Origin: Marinilabiliales bacterium
Lineage (GTDB): Bacteria > Bacteroidota > Bacteroidia > Bacteroidales > F082
DNA length: 6,343 nt
Reading direction: 5' to 3'
Assembly (NCBI GenBank): GCA_002869465.1
Contig: PKSW01000096.1
Coordinates: forward strand, 1-6,343
Part shown: positions 1-6,343 of the stretch, one piece after another
How the letters are laid out: the number at the start of each line of letters is the position of its first letter
Numbering within the stretch: the first letter of the stretch is position 1
The notes under the pieces: generated by a model
Seen by the model: the letters and a program-made list of their open reading frames with translations, nothing else
Database searches by the model: none
Told to the model about the DNA's origin: nothing
Position numbers and translations under genes: made by a program

Positions 1-615
1 GGGTTTTTCAGGCAAGATGATATCTTTGAATTGCTCACCACGGATATTTGATCGTGAATCGCATCCATTCATATTTGACAAAACTACCCTGAAATTTACC
101 CATTCATCACATACGTATACTATTTTCTTGTAGGGTTCTGCTGTTGCCGAATCAATTAAAATCCAATTATCGGCACCATTTTCCATATAAATATAATATT
201 GGTTACTGGACCCTTCCGGCAATGGGCTTGACGGCGGATTCCAATAGAGAGTGGCTTCATCAAAATCGGGAGAAACAGCAACCTGCAGAAAAATAGATTG
301 AACAGTTTCAGAAGAGAAACTTGCAGTTTGATATACAGCAGCTACATAATACTTTTGTGATTGCAAATCAGCTTGCGCTCCTGAATGGAAAAAAGATAAT
401 TCCATATCTGAAACGGACCCTTCTAAGTTGTAACCTGCACCATTATCATAATAAATCTCATATTCAATAAGCCCGATAGGATCAGCAGGTGGTAACCATT
501 GAACTGTTACATCTCCATTTTCATCCACATCCAGGCAGGTAATGGCTGGCGTCTGCTGGCTTAATGCCAAAAATGGAATAAAAAAGAAAAGTAAGATGCT
601 TAAATTGTTTTTCAT
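1..615 (-). CDS. Exported fibronectin type III protein, probable T9SS type B cargo (N-terminal part, cut by window edge)
   Basis: An open frame runs from an ATG at 615 to base 1 without a stop, giving the first 205 residues; the C-terminus lies outside. Residues 1-20 form a signal peptide: MKNN, then a hydrophobic run (SILLFFFIPFLAL) ending near SQQ, so the product is exported by Sec. Two fibronectin-III-like repeats follow, about 24-107 (VTVQWLPP early, YYVAAVY late) and about 108-198 (ATLYWNPP early, WVNFRVVLSN late). The second repeat has Cys169 and Cys185 flanking the last strands, followed by DSRSNIRGEQF and a proline-containing linker. That ending resembles Bacteroidota proteins carrying a gliding-motility-associated C-terminal (type B) sorting domain; this is from memory of the family, and the sorting domain itself would lie outside the window. 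The start is 18 bases after the upstream M16 stop, with no clear Shine-Dalgarno sequence. The coding frame and export signal are secure; the T9SS assignment is moderate, and the cargo's function is unknown. Confidence 0.8.
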   Translation of the reverse strand, partial: MKNNLSILLFFFIPFLALSQQTPAITCLDVDENGDVTVQWLPPADPIGLIEYEIYYDNGAGYNLEGSVSDMELSFFHSGAQADLQSQKYYVAAVYQTASFSSETVQSIFLQVAVSPDFDEATLYWNPPSSPLPEGSSNQYYIYMENGADNWILIDSATAEPYKKIVYVCDEWVNFRVVLSNMNGCDSRSNIRGEQFKDIILPEKP

Positions 616-633
616 ATTGGATCAATAATTATC

Positions 634-1935
634 TCACGAATTGTTTACTTTTCCAACGACTAAAGTAATCATTTCCTCGGGATTCAGATATTTGTTGGCA
701 GTTTCAAATAACTCTGCTGCTGTCACTTGCAATATTTCATCCAAACTTTTTTTATAAAATGCAAATCCTTCCCCGATATCTTTTGCTGATTTAAATCGCT
801 CTGCCAATGCAAAGGGCCCGTCAAAAGTCCGGAGGAAAGTTCCGTAAATATAACTTTTAACCCTGTTTAATTCGTCATCATCAATTTTTTCGGTTTGCAA
901 CCTGCTTAATTCAAACATAATCTCTCGCATGGCTATTTCTGTTGCATCTGCTTTCACTTCTGTTGATACGGAGAAAAAACCCGCATGTTTATAATTTGTT
1001 ACAAATGAGTGTACACCATAGGTGCATCCTTTATCCTCCCGCAGATTTGACATCAGTCGCGAACCAAAATAACCACCCAGCACCGTATTTAACAGCAGAA
1101 ACTTATTATAATCAGGATGTTGCTTACTAAAAATGGGCCTGCCAATTCTTATGGCTGACTGCATGGCATCAGGTTTTTCAATATATTTTTCTTTTATTCC
1201 AATATTTCCAGGACCGGGAACCTGTAATATTACATTTCTGTTTGGCTGCCAGGTTGCCCCAATATATGTATTCAGCATGGGAACAATTTCATCCGAAATC
1301 TTACCGCTTACCACAACATACGCATTTTCAGGATGGTAATTGTCTTTATAAAAACGCAGGAGATCATTTCTATCAATCAGGTCAAAATCTTTGTAATCCA
1401 ATATCTGACCATAGGCAGAACTTTCACCAAAAACAAGTTTATTAAATTCCAACATGGCCTTATAACGCACTTTTTCGCTATTAACAAGAAACTCCTGTCG
1501 CTTGCGATCAATGTGGATCTTTAATTCTTCTTCAGGAAAAGTAGCTTCATGAAGCATCTTTCCAATTAAAGGAATCAGTTTTTTTAAATGCTTTGATAAA
1601 ACATAGAGGGTGATCGTTGCTGTATCTTTGGTGACAGATATATCAAGATAAGACCCGTAATTGTCGATGAGCTCAGCAATTTTTGAAGAGTCGTATCCAT
1701 TGGTTCCTTCTTTCAGTAGTTTACCCACACTGGTGGCCGTTAATTTTTTATCCTGAAAAACGGAACCTGCATTGATGACAATATCAAGCCTTAATGCATT
1801 TTCAATGCCCGCATCAATTAAAAATACTTCCAAACCATTATCAAGTACTTCCCGCTGAGGTTCTTCAAAAGCGAGGTGCACAGGTGTGCCATGTGGTGGT
1901 ATATTACTTCTGTCCAATTGCATATCCTTGCTCAT
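634..1935 (-). CDS. M16B peptidase-like subunit without zinc site, carrying the Arg/Tyr pair
   Basis: This 433-residue protein has the two-lobed M16 (pitrilysin / mitochondrial processing peptidase) architecture: N-terminal lobe about 25-225, C-terminal lobe about 250-433. The HxxEH zinc motif is absent; by gapless comparison with its neighbour (anchored at EGT 76-78) the motif positions hold T68-S-V-G71-K72, so it cannot bind zinc in the usual way. The C-terminal lobe has the segment SRLMSNLREDKGCTYGV, with R299 and Y306 as the Arg/Tyr pair that in M16B heterodimers contacts the substrate. It therefore looks like the non-catalytic but functionally required partner of the preceding gene's product. 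There is no signal peptide, so a cytoplasmic location is likely. The ATG shares its A with the TAA of the upstream gene (TAATG), which supports this start and translational coupling; an in-frame ATG at codon 5 is the alternative. The family call is firm; substrates are unknown. Confidence 0.92.
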   Translation of the reverse strand: MSKDMQLDRSNIPPHGTPVHLAFEEPQREVLDNGLEVFLIDAGIENALRLDIVINAGSVFQDKKLTATSVGKLLKEGTNGYDSSKIAELIDNYGSYLDISVTKDTATITLYVLSKHLKKLIPLIGKMLHEATFPEEELKIHIDRKRQEFLVNSEKVRYKAMLEFNKLVFGESSAYGQILDYKDFDLIDRNDLLRFYKDNYHPENAYVVVSGKISDEIVPMLNTYIGATWQPNRNVILQVPGPGNIGIKEKYIEKPDAMQSAIRIGRPIFSKQHPDYNKFLLLNTVLGGYFGSRLMSNLREDKGCTYGVHSFVTNYKHAGFFSVSTEVKADATEIAMREIMFELSRLQTEKIDDDELNRVKSYIYGTFLRTFDGPFALAERFKSAKDIGEGFAFYKKSLDEILQVTAAELFETANKYLNPEEMITLVVGKVNNS

Positions 1936-3179
1936 TAATAGTCGTTTACGGCCTTGTAATACAATATACTGGGCTTGGATTCCACAAATAATTCAGTCGC
2001 TTGTTCTTTCATGGCTTTCCGGCTAACGCGCTGATAATTATCAACTTCTTCATTTATCAACGATACGCTTCCAAGCATTTCATAATACGCCAGGTTCATA
2101 GCCTTACTTAAAATCGACATCCTGGAGAACAACAAATTAGCTTCAATTTTATTGTTTACTTTCTTCAACTCATCCTCCTTGATCAGCTGATCACAGATTT
2201 GTTCAATTTCCCGAAAGATCAATTTTTCAGCATCTTCTTTTGTTGCACCATTCAATAACTTTCCGGAAACGATGAACAGGCCTTTGTCAAGATCACCTGT
2301 AACAAATGCACTTATATCAGAGAACATTTTTGATTTCTTAATCAGGTTTTGATACATCCGTGATGAGTTGCCATTGGATAAAACATCAGAGATCAAATCT
2401 GTTTTATAAAAACCCGGAACTGCTCGTTCAGGCATATGCCAGGCCATATAGATGGCACTTTGAGGCACTTTCCTTTCAACAGTTATTTCCCTCAGATCAC
2501 CCTGATGGGGTTCTTCCGTATAATTTCTTTGAATGGTTATCCCACTTGGAATCGGTCCAAACCATTTTTCAGCAAGCCGTAATATTTCTTTGGTATCAAC
2601 ATCACCGGCCACAGAAAGGATGGCATTATCAGGATTGTAGTATTTTTTATAGAATGATTTCACATCACTCATAACAGCCTGCTCTATGTGGCTAATATCT
2701 TTCCCAATGGTATTCCAACGATAGGGATGCTTTTGGTAAGCCAGGGGCTTTAACAGCAGATATACATCGCCGTAAGGCTGGTTCAGATAATTTTGCTTAA
2801 ATTCTTCGATTACCACCTGCCGCTGCACTTCGAGGCTTTTTTCAGAGAAGGCCAAAGATAACATCCTGTCTGATTCAAGCCAGAAAGCCGTTTCCAGATT
2901 GTTCTTAGGAATGGTCAGGTAATAGTTGGTAAAATCATTATTGGTAAACGCATTATTTTCACCACCTGCTTTTTGAAGAGGTTCGTCATATTTCGGAATG
3001 TTCACTGAGCCTCCGAACATCAGGTGTTCAAAAAGATGGGCAAATCCCGTACGTTCAGGGTTTTCGTCTCTCGAGCCCACCATATAAATGATATTCATTG
3101 CCACCATGGGAGTACTTTGATCCTTATGGACAATTACTCTCAAACCATTCTTTAATGTAAAAGATTCAAACGGCAACAT
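1935..3179 (-). CDS. M16B zinc metallopeptidase, catalytic subunit
   Basis: This 414-residue protein has an intact inverted zinc motif H48-L-F-E51-H52, in the context TGFAHLFEHLMFGGS, followed by GGENNAFTNNDFTNYY (72-87), typical of the M16 N-terminal lobe. The third zinc ligand is most likely E126 in RQVVIEEF (E125 is the neighbour), about 73 residues after H52, close to the usual spacing. H48 and H52 bind zinc, and E51 is the expected general base. The C-terminal lobe has SSRMYQNLIKKSKMFSD, where the Arg/Tyr pair of other M16 proteins is replaced by I280 and S287. The downstream gene has exactly the reverse pattern, so the two products probably assemble as a heterodimer that encloses unfolded peptides or small proteins. 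No signal peptide is visible (MLPFESFTLKNGLRV), unlike many related proteins that are exported, so a cytoplasmic role in peptide turnover is the simplest reading. It is the first gene of the minus-strand group; AGGA lies only a few bases before the ATG. Family confidence is high; physiological substrate is unknown. Confidence 0.95.
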   Translation of the reverse strand: MLPFESFTLKNGLRVIVHKDQSTPMVAMNIIYMVGSRDENPERTGFAHLFEHLMFGGSVNIPKYDEPLQKAGGENNAFTNNDFTNYYLTIPKNNLETAFWLESDRMLSLAFSEKSLEVQRQVVIEEFKQNYLNQPYGDVYLLLKPLAYQKHPYRWNTIGKDISHIEQAVMSDVKSFYKKYYNPDNAILSVAGDVDTKEILRLAEKWFGPIPSGITIQRNYTEEPHQGDLREITVERKVPQSAIYMAWHMPERAVPGFYKTDLISDVLSNGNSSRMYQNLIKKSKMFSDISAFVTGDLDKGLFIVSGKLLNGATKEDAEKLIFREIEQICDQLIKEDELKKVNNKIEANLLFSRMSILSKAMNLAYYEMLGSVSLINEEVDNYQRVSRKAMKEQATELFVESKPSILYYKAVNDY

Positions 3180-3184
3180 ATCCT

Positions 3185-3221
3185 ACTTAATTTAGCTTGC
3201 AAACTTAAGGATATAACTTAA
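3185..3221. repeat. Three ACTTAA copies upstream of the M16 genes
   Basis: ACTTAA occurs at 3185-3190, 3203-3208 and 3216-3221, all in the same orientation; the last two extend to AACTTAA. The middle copy overlaps the candidate -7 element of the minus-strand promoter and is part of the palindrome CTTAAG. The spacings (18 and 13 bases) are irregular, and the region is AT-rich, so this may be chance; a repressor site is only a possibility. Confidence 0.25.
3200..3207 (-). promoter_or_regulatory. Candidate -7 element for the M16 gene group
   Basis: On the minus strand this reads TAAGTTTG, an exact match to the Bacteroidota primary sigma factor -7 pattern TAnnTTTG. Transcription would begin near 3193, leaving a leader of about 14 bases before the ATG at 3179. 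I see no good TTTG-type -33 element at the expected 19-23 bases upstream, which lowers confidence; in AT-rich DNA an eight-base pattern with two free positions can occur by chance. Confidence 0.4.
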
Positions 3222-3235
3222 AAGCATCCACTTTA

Positions 3236-3270
3236 TTTTGCGTCAATCTCCTTAAAAAATGCTATTTTTG
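3236..3270 (+). promoter_or_regulatory. Bacteroidota-type promoter for glyA
   Basis: TATTTTTG at 3263-3270 matches the TAnnTTTG -7 pattern exactly, and TTTTG at 3236-3240 sits 22 bases upstream, in the range expected for the -33 TTTG element. Transcription would start near 3276-3278, giving a leader of about 35 bases before the ATG at 3312. The leader is A/T-rich, without a strong Shine-Dalgarno sequence, as is common in this phylum. Both elements at proper spacing and directly before a housekeeping gene make this the best promoter in the window. Confidence 0.65.
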
Positions 3271-3311
3271 TTGGTTATAATTGACAAATTTTTAATCCTA
3301 AAAAAGTGATC

Positions 3312-4592
3312 ATGGAAAGAGATCAAAAAATATTTGACCTGATACAACAGGAGAAAAACAGGCAGATGCATGGCATTGAATTAATTGCTTCTGAAAATTT
3401 TGTAAGCGAGCAGGTACTGGAAGCAATGGGCTCGGTAATGACCAACAAATACGCAGAAGGTTACCCAGGAAAAAGATATTATGGAGGCTGTGAAATCGTA
3501 GATCAATCGGAGCAACTGGCCATTGACCGTGCCTGCGAATTATTTGATGCAGAATATGCCAATGTGCAACCCCACTCGGGTGCCCAGGCCAATATGGCTG
3601 TATTTTTGGCTTGCCTTAAACCAGATGATACTTTTATGGGCTTAGACCTTTCGCACGGTGGTCATCTTTCTCATGGTTCATTCGTAAACTCATCAGGTAT
3701 TTTGTATAAGCCGATTGCTTACCGTGTAAAAGAAGAAACCGGTACTGTTGATTACGACGAGATGGAGCAACTGGCCATCAAAGAGAAACCCAAAATGATC
3801 ATTGCCGGAGCATCGGCTTACTCTCGCGACTGGGATTATGGACGCATGCGAAATATCGCTGATGAAATCGGCGCTATTTTAATGGCCGACATTGCCCACC
3901 CTGCAGGATTGATCGCCAAAGGTATATTAAACGACCCGATCGAATATTGCCATATCGTTACAACCACCACGCATAAAACTTTGCGAGGCCCAAGAGGCGG
4001 CATGATACTGATGGGCGAAGATTTTGAAAACCCCTGGGGATTGACCACACCCAAAGGGGAATTAAAAATGATGTCAGCCGTGCTCAATTCAGCAGTTTTT
4101 CCTGGTATCCAGGGCGGACCGCTGGAACATGTGATTGCTTCAAAAGCCGTTGCATTTGGCGAAGCATTAACCGATTCCTATTTTGAATACATCTTGCAAG
4201 TGAAAAAAAATGCTGATATAATGGCGCAAGCTTTTATTGACAGAAATTATAAAGTTATTTCCGGGGGCACTGATAACCACCTGATGCTGATTGACCTGCG
4301 AAGCAAATTCCCTGATATTACAGGAAAAATCGTTGAGAATACGCTTGTAAAAGCAGATATAACCATTAATAAAAATATGGTACCTTTTGATAGCCGTTCA
4401 CCATTTCAAACAAGTGGATTGAGAGTGGGTACGCCTGCGATCACCACACGCGGACTGAAAGAGCAACACATGGAGCCGATTGTTGAGTTCATTGATGAGG
4501 TGATCAGCAATATCAGCAATGAAAATGTACTGGCATCTGTTAAAAAACGGGTCAATGCCATGATGGAAGCATTTCCGCTGTTTGCTTACTAA
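3312..4592 (+). CDS. glyA: Serine hydroxymethyltransferase
   Basis: The 426-residue product is a PLP enzyme of fold type I that interconverts serine plus tetrahydrofolate with glycine plus 5,10-methylenetetrahydrofolate in the cytoplasm, the main source of one-carbon units. Hallmarks are present in order: IELIASENFVS (22-32), the substrate-contacting E49 and Y57 in YAEGYPGKRYYGGC, D193 and H196 in MADIAHPAG contacting the cofactor, the Schiff-base lysine K222 in TTTTHKTLRGPRGG, and R371 in SPFQTSGLRVGTPAITTRG for the substrate carboxylate. Residue roles follow from alignment by eye to E. coli GlyA (417 residues). The length is normal and nothing is missing. I chose the ATG at 3312; a GTG at 3306 is in frame and would add two residues, but MERDQ matches the usual family start. 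The gene is divergent from the M16 genes and has its own promoter-like elements. Confidence 0.98.
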   Translation: MERDQKIFDLIQQEKNRQMHGIELIASENFVSEQVLEAMGSVMTNKYAEGYPGKRYYGGCEIVDQSEQLAIDRACELFDAEYANVQPHSGAQANMAVFLACLKPDDTFMGLDLSHGGHLSHGSFVNSSGILYKPIAYRVKEETGTVDYDEMEQLAIKEKPKMIIAGASAYSRDWDYGRMRNIADEIGAILMADIAHPAGLIAKGILNDPIEYCHIVTTTTHKTLRGPRGGMILMGEDFENPWGLTTPKGELKMMSAVLNSAVFPGIQGGPLEHVIASKAVAFGEALTDSYFEYILQVKKNADIMAQAFIDRNYKVISGGTDNHLMLIDLRSKFPDITGKIVENTLVKADITINKNMVPFDSRSPFQTSGLRVGTPAITTRGLKEQHMEPIVEFIDEVISNISNENVLASVKKRVNAMMEAFPLFAY

Positions 4593-4621
4593 AATAGTAA
4601 TAAAATATCATATTAAATTGT

Positions 4622-4629
4622 CATCTTTG
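4622..4629 (+). promoter_or_regulatory. Weak candidate -7 element before the SixA-like gene
   Basis: CATCTTTG matches the TAnnTTTG pattern except for its first base and lies about 57 bases before the ATG at 4686. There is no convincing TTTG-type -33 element upstream. The 93-base gap after glyA contains no GC-rich hairpin that would act as a terminator, so transcription could equally continue from glyA. Confidence 0.25.
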
Positions 4630-4685
4630 TCAGGCGGCAATTTTTATATCACGTTAAAAAGCTGATGAAGAACTAATCAATTGCT

Positions 4686-5180
4686 ATGAAAACGCTATAT
4701 GTTGTAAGACATGCCAAATCATCTTGGGACGATCTCACACTAAGTGATCACAACAGGCCATTGATGCAAAAAGGCATAGTTAAAACAGAAAAAATCAATC
4801 AATTTTTGCTGCAAAACATAAAATGCCCTGATTTGTTCCTATCGAGTACTGCAGTGCGGGCAAAAGCAACCGCTGATTTGATAGCGGAAGCATTTCATTA
4901 TCCTTTAGATAAAATTATAACCAGCGGTGCTTTGTATCATGCGGATACCGATGAAGTATTTGATGAATTATATAGCATTTCGAATGATATTCAATCTGTG
5001 ATGATCTTCGGGCATAACCCGGGATTGACTTATTTCGTGAATCAGTTTTTAAGACCAACTATCGAAAATCTACCCACATCAGGCGTGGTAAGTATCGAAT
5101 TTATTACTGATAAATGGGAAGAAATCAGCCAGGCGAAATTTCATGTTAACTTTGTTATGTTTCCGAAAATGCTAAAATAA
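4686..5180 (+). CDS. SixA-like histidine phosphatase
   Basis: This 164-residue protein belongs to the histidine phosphatase superfamily, branch 1. The phosphate pocket is visible: R8 and H9 in VVRHAKSSW (H9 is the nucleophile that becomes phosphorylated), R58 in LSSTAVRAKATADLI, and H110 in IFGHNPGLT. The short length, the RHAKSSW variant of the RHG motif and the absence of a cap insertion match the SixA group, whose E. coli member dephosphorylates phosphohistidine proteins. Many close relatives have LYEA after the central strand; here it is LYHA with H85, so an acidic candidate proton donor is missing at that point, although D87 and D89 follow. There is no signal peptide, so it should be cytoplasmic. 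Its TAA is directly followed by the ppk1 ATG, which suggests co-translation. The superfamily call is firm; phosphohistidine as the substrate is inferred, and small-molecule phosphatase activity is possible. I leave the symbol empty because orthology to E. coli sixA is uncertain. Confidence 0.9.
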   Translation: MKTLYVVRHAKSSWDDLTLSDHNRPLMQKGIVKTEKINQFLLQNIKCPDLFLSSTAVRAKATADLIAEAFHYPLDKIITSGALYHADTDEVFDELYSISNDIQSVMIFGHNPGLTYFVNQFLRPTIENLPTSGVVSIEFITDKWEEISQAKFHVNFVMFPKMLK

Positions 5181-6343
5181 ATGGGTAAAATCAAGAAAGA
5201 ACATTTTATCAACCGGGAAGTATCCTGGCTACATTTTAACGAACGGGTATTGCAAGAAGCCATGGATGAACGTAATCCAATTATCGAACGGCTTAAATTT
5301 CTGGGTATTTTTTCCAATAACCGTGATGAATTTTTCAGGGTACGTGTGGCAACCATCAAGCGTATGGTGTTGTTGGATAGTTCTAAGAGAAGCAAGTTTG
5401 GTGACGACCCGGATATGCTGTTGAAGGAAATCCAGGAAATTGTAGCAGATCAGGAGAAAAAATTTACCGATACTTTCAAGAAAATAAAGAAAGAACTGGA
5501 AAAAGAGAATATCATCTTTCGGGATGAAAATAGTTTAAGTGATGAACAAGGCAGGTTTGTGCTCAAGTTTTTTCATGATGAAGTAAGGCCATTCCTCTTT
5601 CCCATCATGCTAAGCAACCTGGAAAGCCCCGACTTTTTAAGAGACAACACCATATACCTGGCCCTCGAGTTAAAAGATTCCTCCGGTGACAAGGAAGATG
5701 ATTATGCTATTGTTATTGTGCCCACCGATGATGTTTCGAGATTTGTTCTTTTGCCAGGTAAAGAAAAAAAATACCTGATGTTTCTTGATGATGTCATCCG
5801 TTTCGCTATTGGTGAAATATTCAATCCATTTGGTTATGACCTCATTAAAGGTTATACCATAAAATTTACACGTGATGCTGAACTCGACTTTGATAATGAT
5901 GTCTCAAAAAGTTTTATTGAATTAATGAGTGAAAGCATCAAGCGAAGAAAAAAAGGCTTACCGGTGAGGTTTGTTTATGATGAAGACATACCTGATTCAT
6001 TATTAAAAAAGCTCACAAAAAAATTACAGATCAGTGAAGTTGATAATATACGCGGTGGTAGTAAGTATCACAATTTCAGGGATTTTATGTCGTTTCCGAA
6101 AATAGGATCGAAACATTTGATCAACCCTAAAACAGTCCCTTTGAATCATGTTTTACTGCCCCGGAACAAAAGCATACTGGAAGCTATAAAGAAACAGGAT
6201 ATCCTGTTGCATTATCCCTATCAATCATTTCAATACATTGTTGATTTGCTAAGGGAAGCGGCTATTGACCCAAAAGTTAAAGCCATAAAAATGACTTTCT
6301 ACAGGGCTGCCCGCAACTCAAATGTGATGGATGCATTGATCAA
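5181..6343 (+). CDS. ppk1: Polyphosphate kinase 1 (N-terminal part, cut by window edge)
   Basis: The frame opens at an ATG immediately after the preceding stop and runs 387 codons to the window end without a stop; full PPK1 is about 690 residues, so a little over half is visible. PPK1 reversibly transfers the gamma phosphate of ATP to growing polyphosphate, usually membrane-associated but without a membrane segment of its own. The N domain (about 1-108) has INREVSWLHFNERVLQEA and FSNNRDEFFRVRVA, where N47 aligns with ATP-contacting N45 of E. coli Ppk. The helical H domain follows (about 109-325), with IGEIFNPFGYD and later KYHNFRDFMSFP. The C1 domain begins with DILLHYPYQSFQYIVDLLREAAIDP and IKMTFYRAA (R375). 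The autophosphorylated histidine and the HKD-like C2 domain lie beyond the edge, so activity cannot be confirmed here. Similarity to E. coli Ppk is clear along the whole visible length. Confidence 0.97.
   Translation, partial: MGKIKKEHFINREVSWLHFNERVLQEAMDERNPIIERLKFLGIFSNNRDEFFRVRVATIKRMVLLDSSKRSKFGDDPDMLLKEIQEIVADQEKKFTDTFKKIKKELEKENIIFRDENSLSDEQGRFVLKFFHDEVRPFLFPIMLSNLESPDFLRDNTIYLALELKDSSGDKEDDYAIVIVPTDDVSRFVLLPGKEKKYLMFLDDVIRFAIGEIFNPFGYDLIKGYTIKFTRDAELDFDNDVSKSFIELMSESIKRRKKGLPVRFVYDEDIPDSLLKKLTKKLQISEVDNIRGGSKYHNFRDFMSFPKIGSKHLINPKTVPLNHVLLPRNKSILEAIKKQDILLHYPYQSFQYIVDLLREAAIDPKVKAIKMTFYRAARNSNVMDALI

Noticed and set aside
942..1991. Several plus-strand open frames of 62-68 codons
   Set aside because: All overlap the minus-strand M16 gene in other frames and overlap one another; none has a plausible domain or start context.
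2360..2674. A 104-codon open frame on the plus strand
   Set aside because: It lies wholly inside the minus-strand catalytic M16 gene, whose zinc motif and length leave no doubt; the predicted peptide has no recognisable features.
3274..3286. TATAAT followed by TTGACA-like bases, resembling sigma-70 boxes
   Set aside because: The order is reversed (the -10-like box precedes the -35-like box) and the Bacteroidota sigma factor uses other motifs; it is AT-rich coincidence.
3306..3311. GTG start for glyA six bases upstream of the ATG
   Set aside because: It adds only two residues, lacks better ribosome-binding context, and the ATG gives the typical MERDQ-type family start.
3836..4087. An 83-codon open frame on the minus strand
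   Set aside because: It is antisense to the conserved core of glyA, including the PLP lysine region, and reflects codon bias of that gene.
4641..4660. TTTTTA ... TAAAAA inverted repeat after glyA
   Set aside because: The six-base stem is only A/T with an eight-base loop and no U-tract after a GC stem, so it would not be a stable terminator.
5141..5395. An 84-codon open frame on the minus strand across the phosphatase/ppk1 junction
   Set aside because: It is antisense to the conserved PPK1 N domain; no start signal or recognisable protein features.

Overview
The window looks like an ordinary chromosomal segment from a member of the Bacteroidota. Three things point there: the leftmost gene reads like a secreted fibronectin-III protein of the gliding-motility / T9SS type B kind, the promoter-like sequences match the Bacteroidota TAnnTTTG (-7) pattern, and genes lack strong Shine-Dalgarno sequences. 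Protein style (SHMT, SixA-like phosphatase, PPK1) fits as well. I cannot place it below phylum level. I see no tRNA, rRNA, CRISPR array, insertion sequence or phage gene.

Layout. Positions 1-3179 hold three genes on the minus strand, read from right to left: a zinc-binding M16 peptidase subunit (1935-3179), a second M16 protein that has lost the zinc site but keeps the Arg/Tyr substrate-binding pair (634-1935), and the first 205 codons of an exported protein with two fibronectin-III-like domains (615 down to the window edge). The two M16 genes share one base (TAATG), and the exported-protein gene starts 18 bases after the second M16 stop, so the three may form one transcript. Positions 3180-3311 are a divergent promoter region. 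Positions 3312-6343 hold three plus-strand genes: glyA (serine hydroxymethyltransferase), a SixA-like histidine phosphatase, and the N-terminal 387 codons of polyphosphate kinase 1, cut by the window end. The phosphatase stop codon is followed immediately by the ppk1 start codon.

How they work together. The M16 pair very probably forms a heterodimeric M16B peptidase, each subunit supplying half of the active machinery; the sequences show this complementarity residue by residue. The SixA-like phosphatase and PPK1 form a tight two-gene unit; because PPK1 works through a phosphohistidine intermediate and SixA-type enzymes remove phosphate from histidine, a functional link is plausible but is inference. 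GlyA is one-carbon housekeeping and has no obvious link to its neighbours. I did not find a clearly novel system; the most interesting points are the split M16 active site and the sixA-ppk1 coupling.
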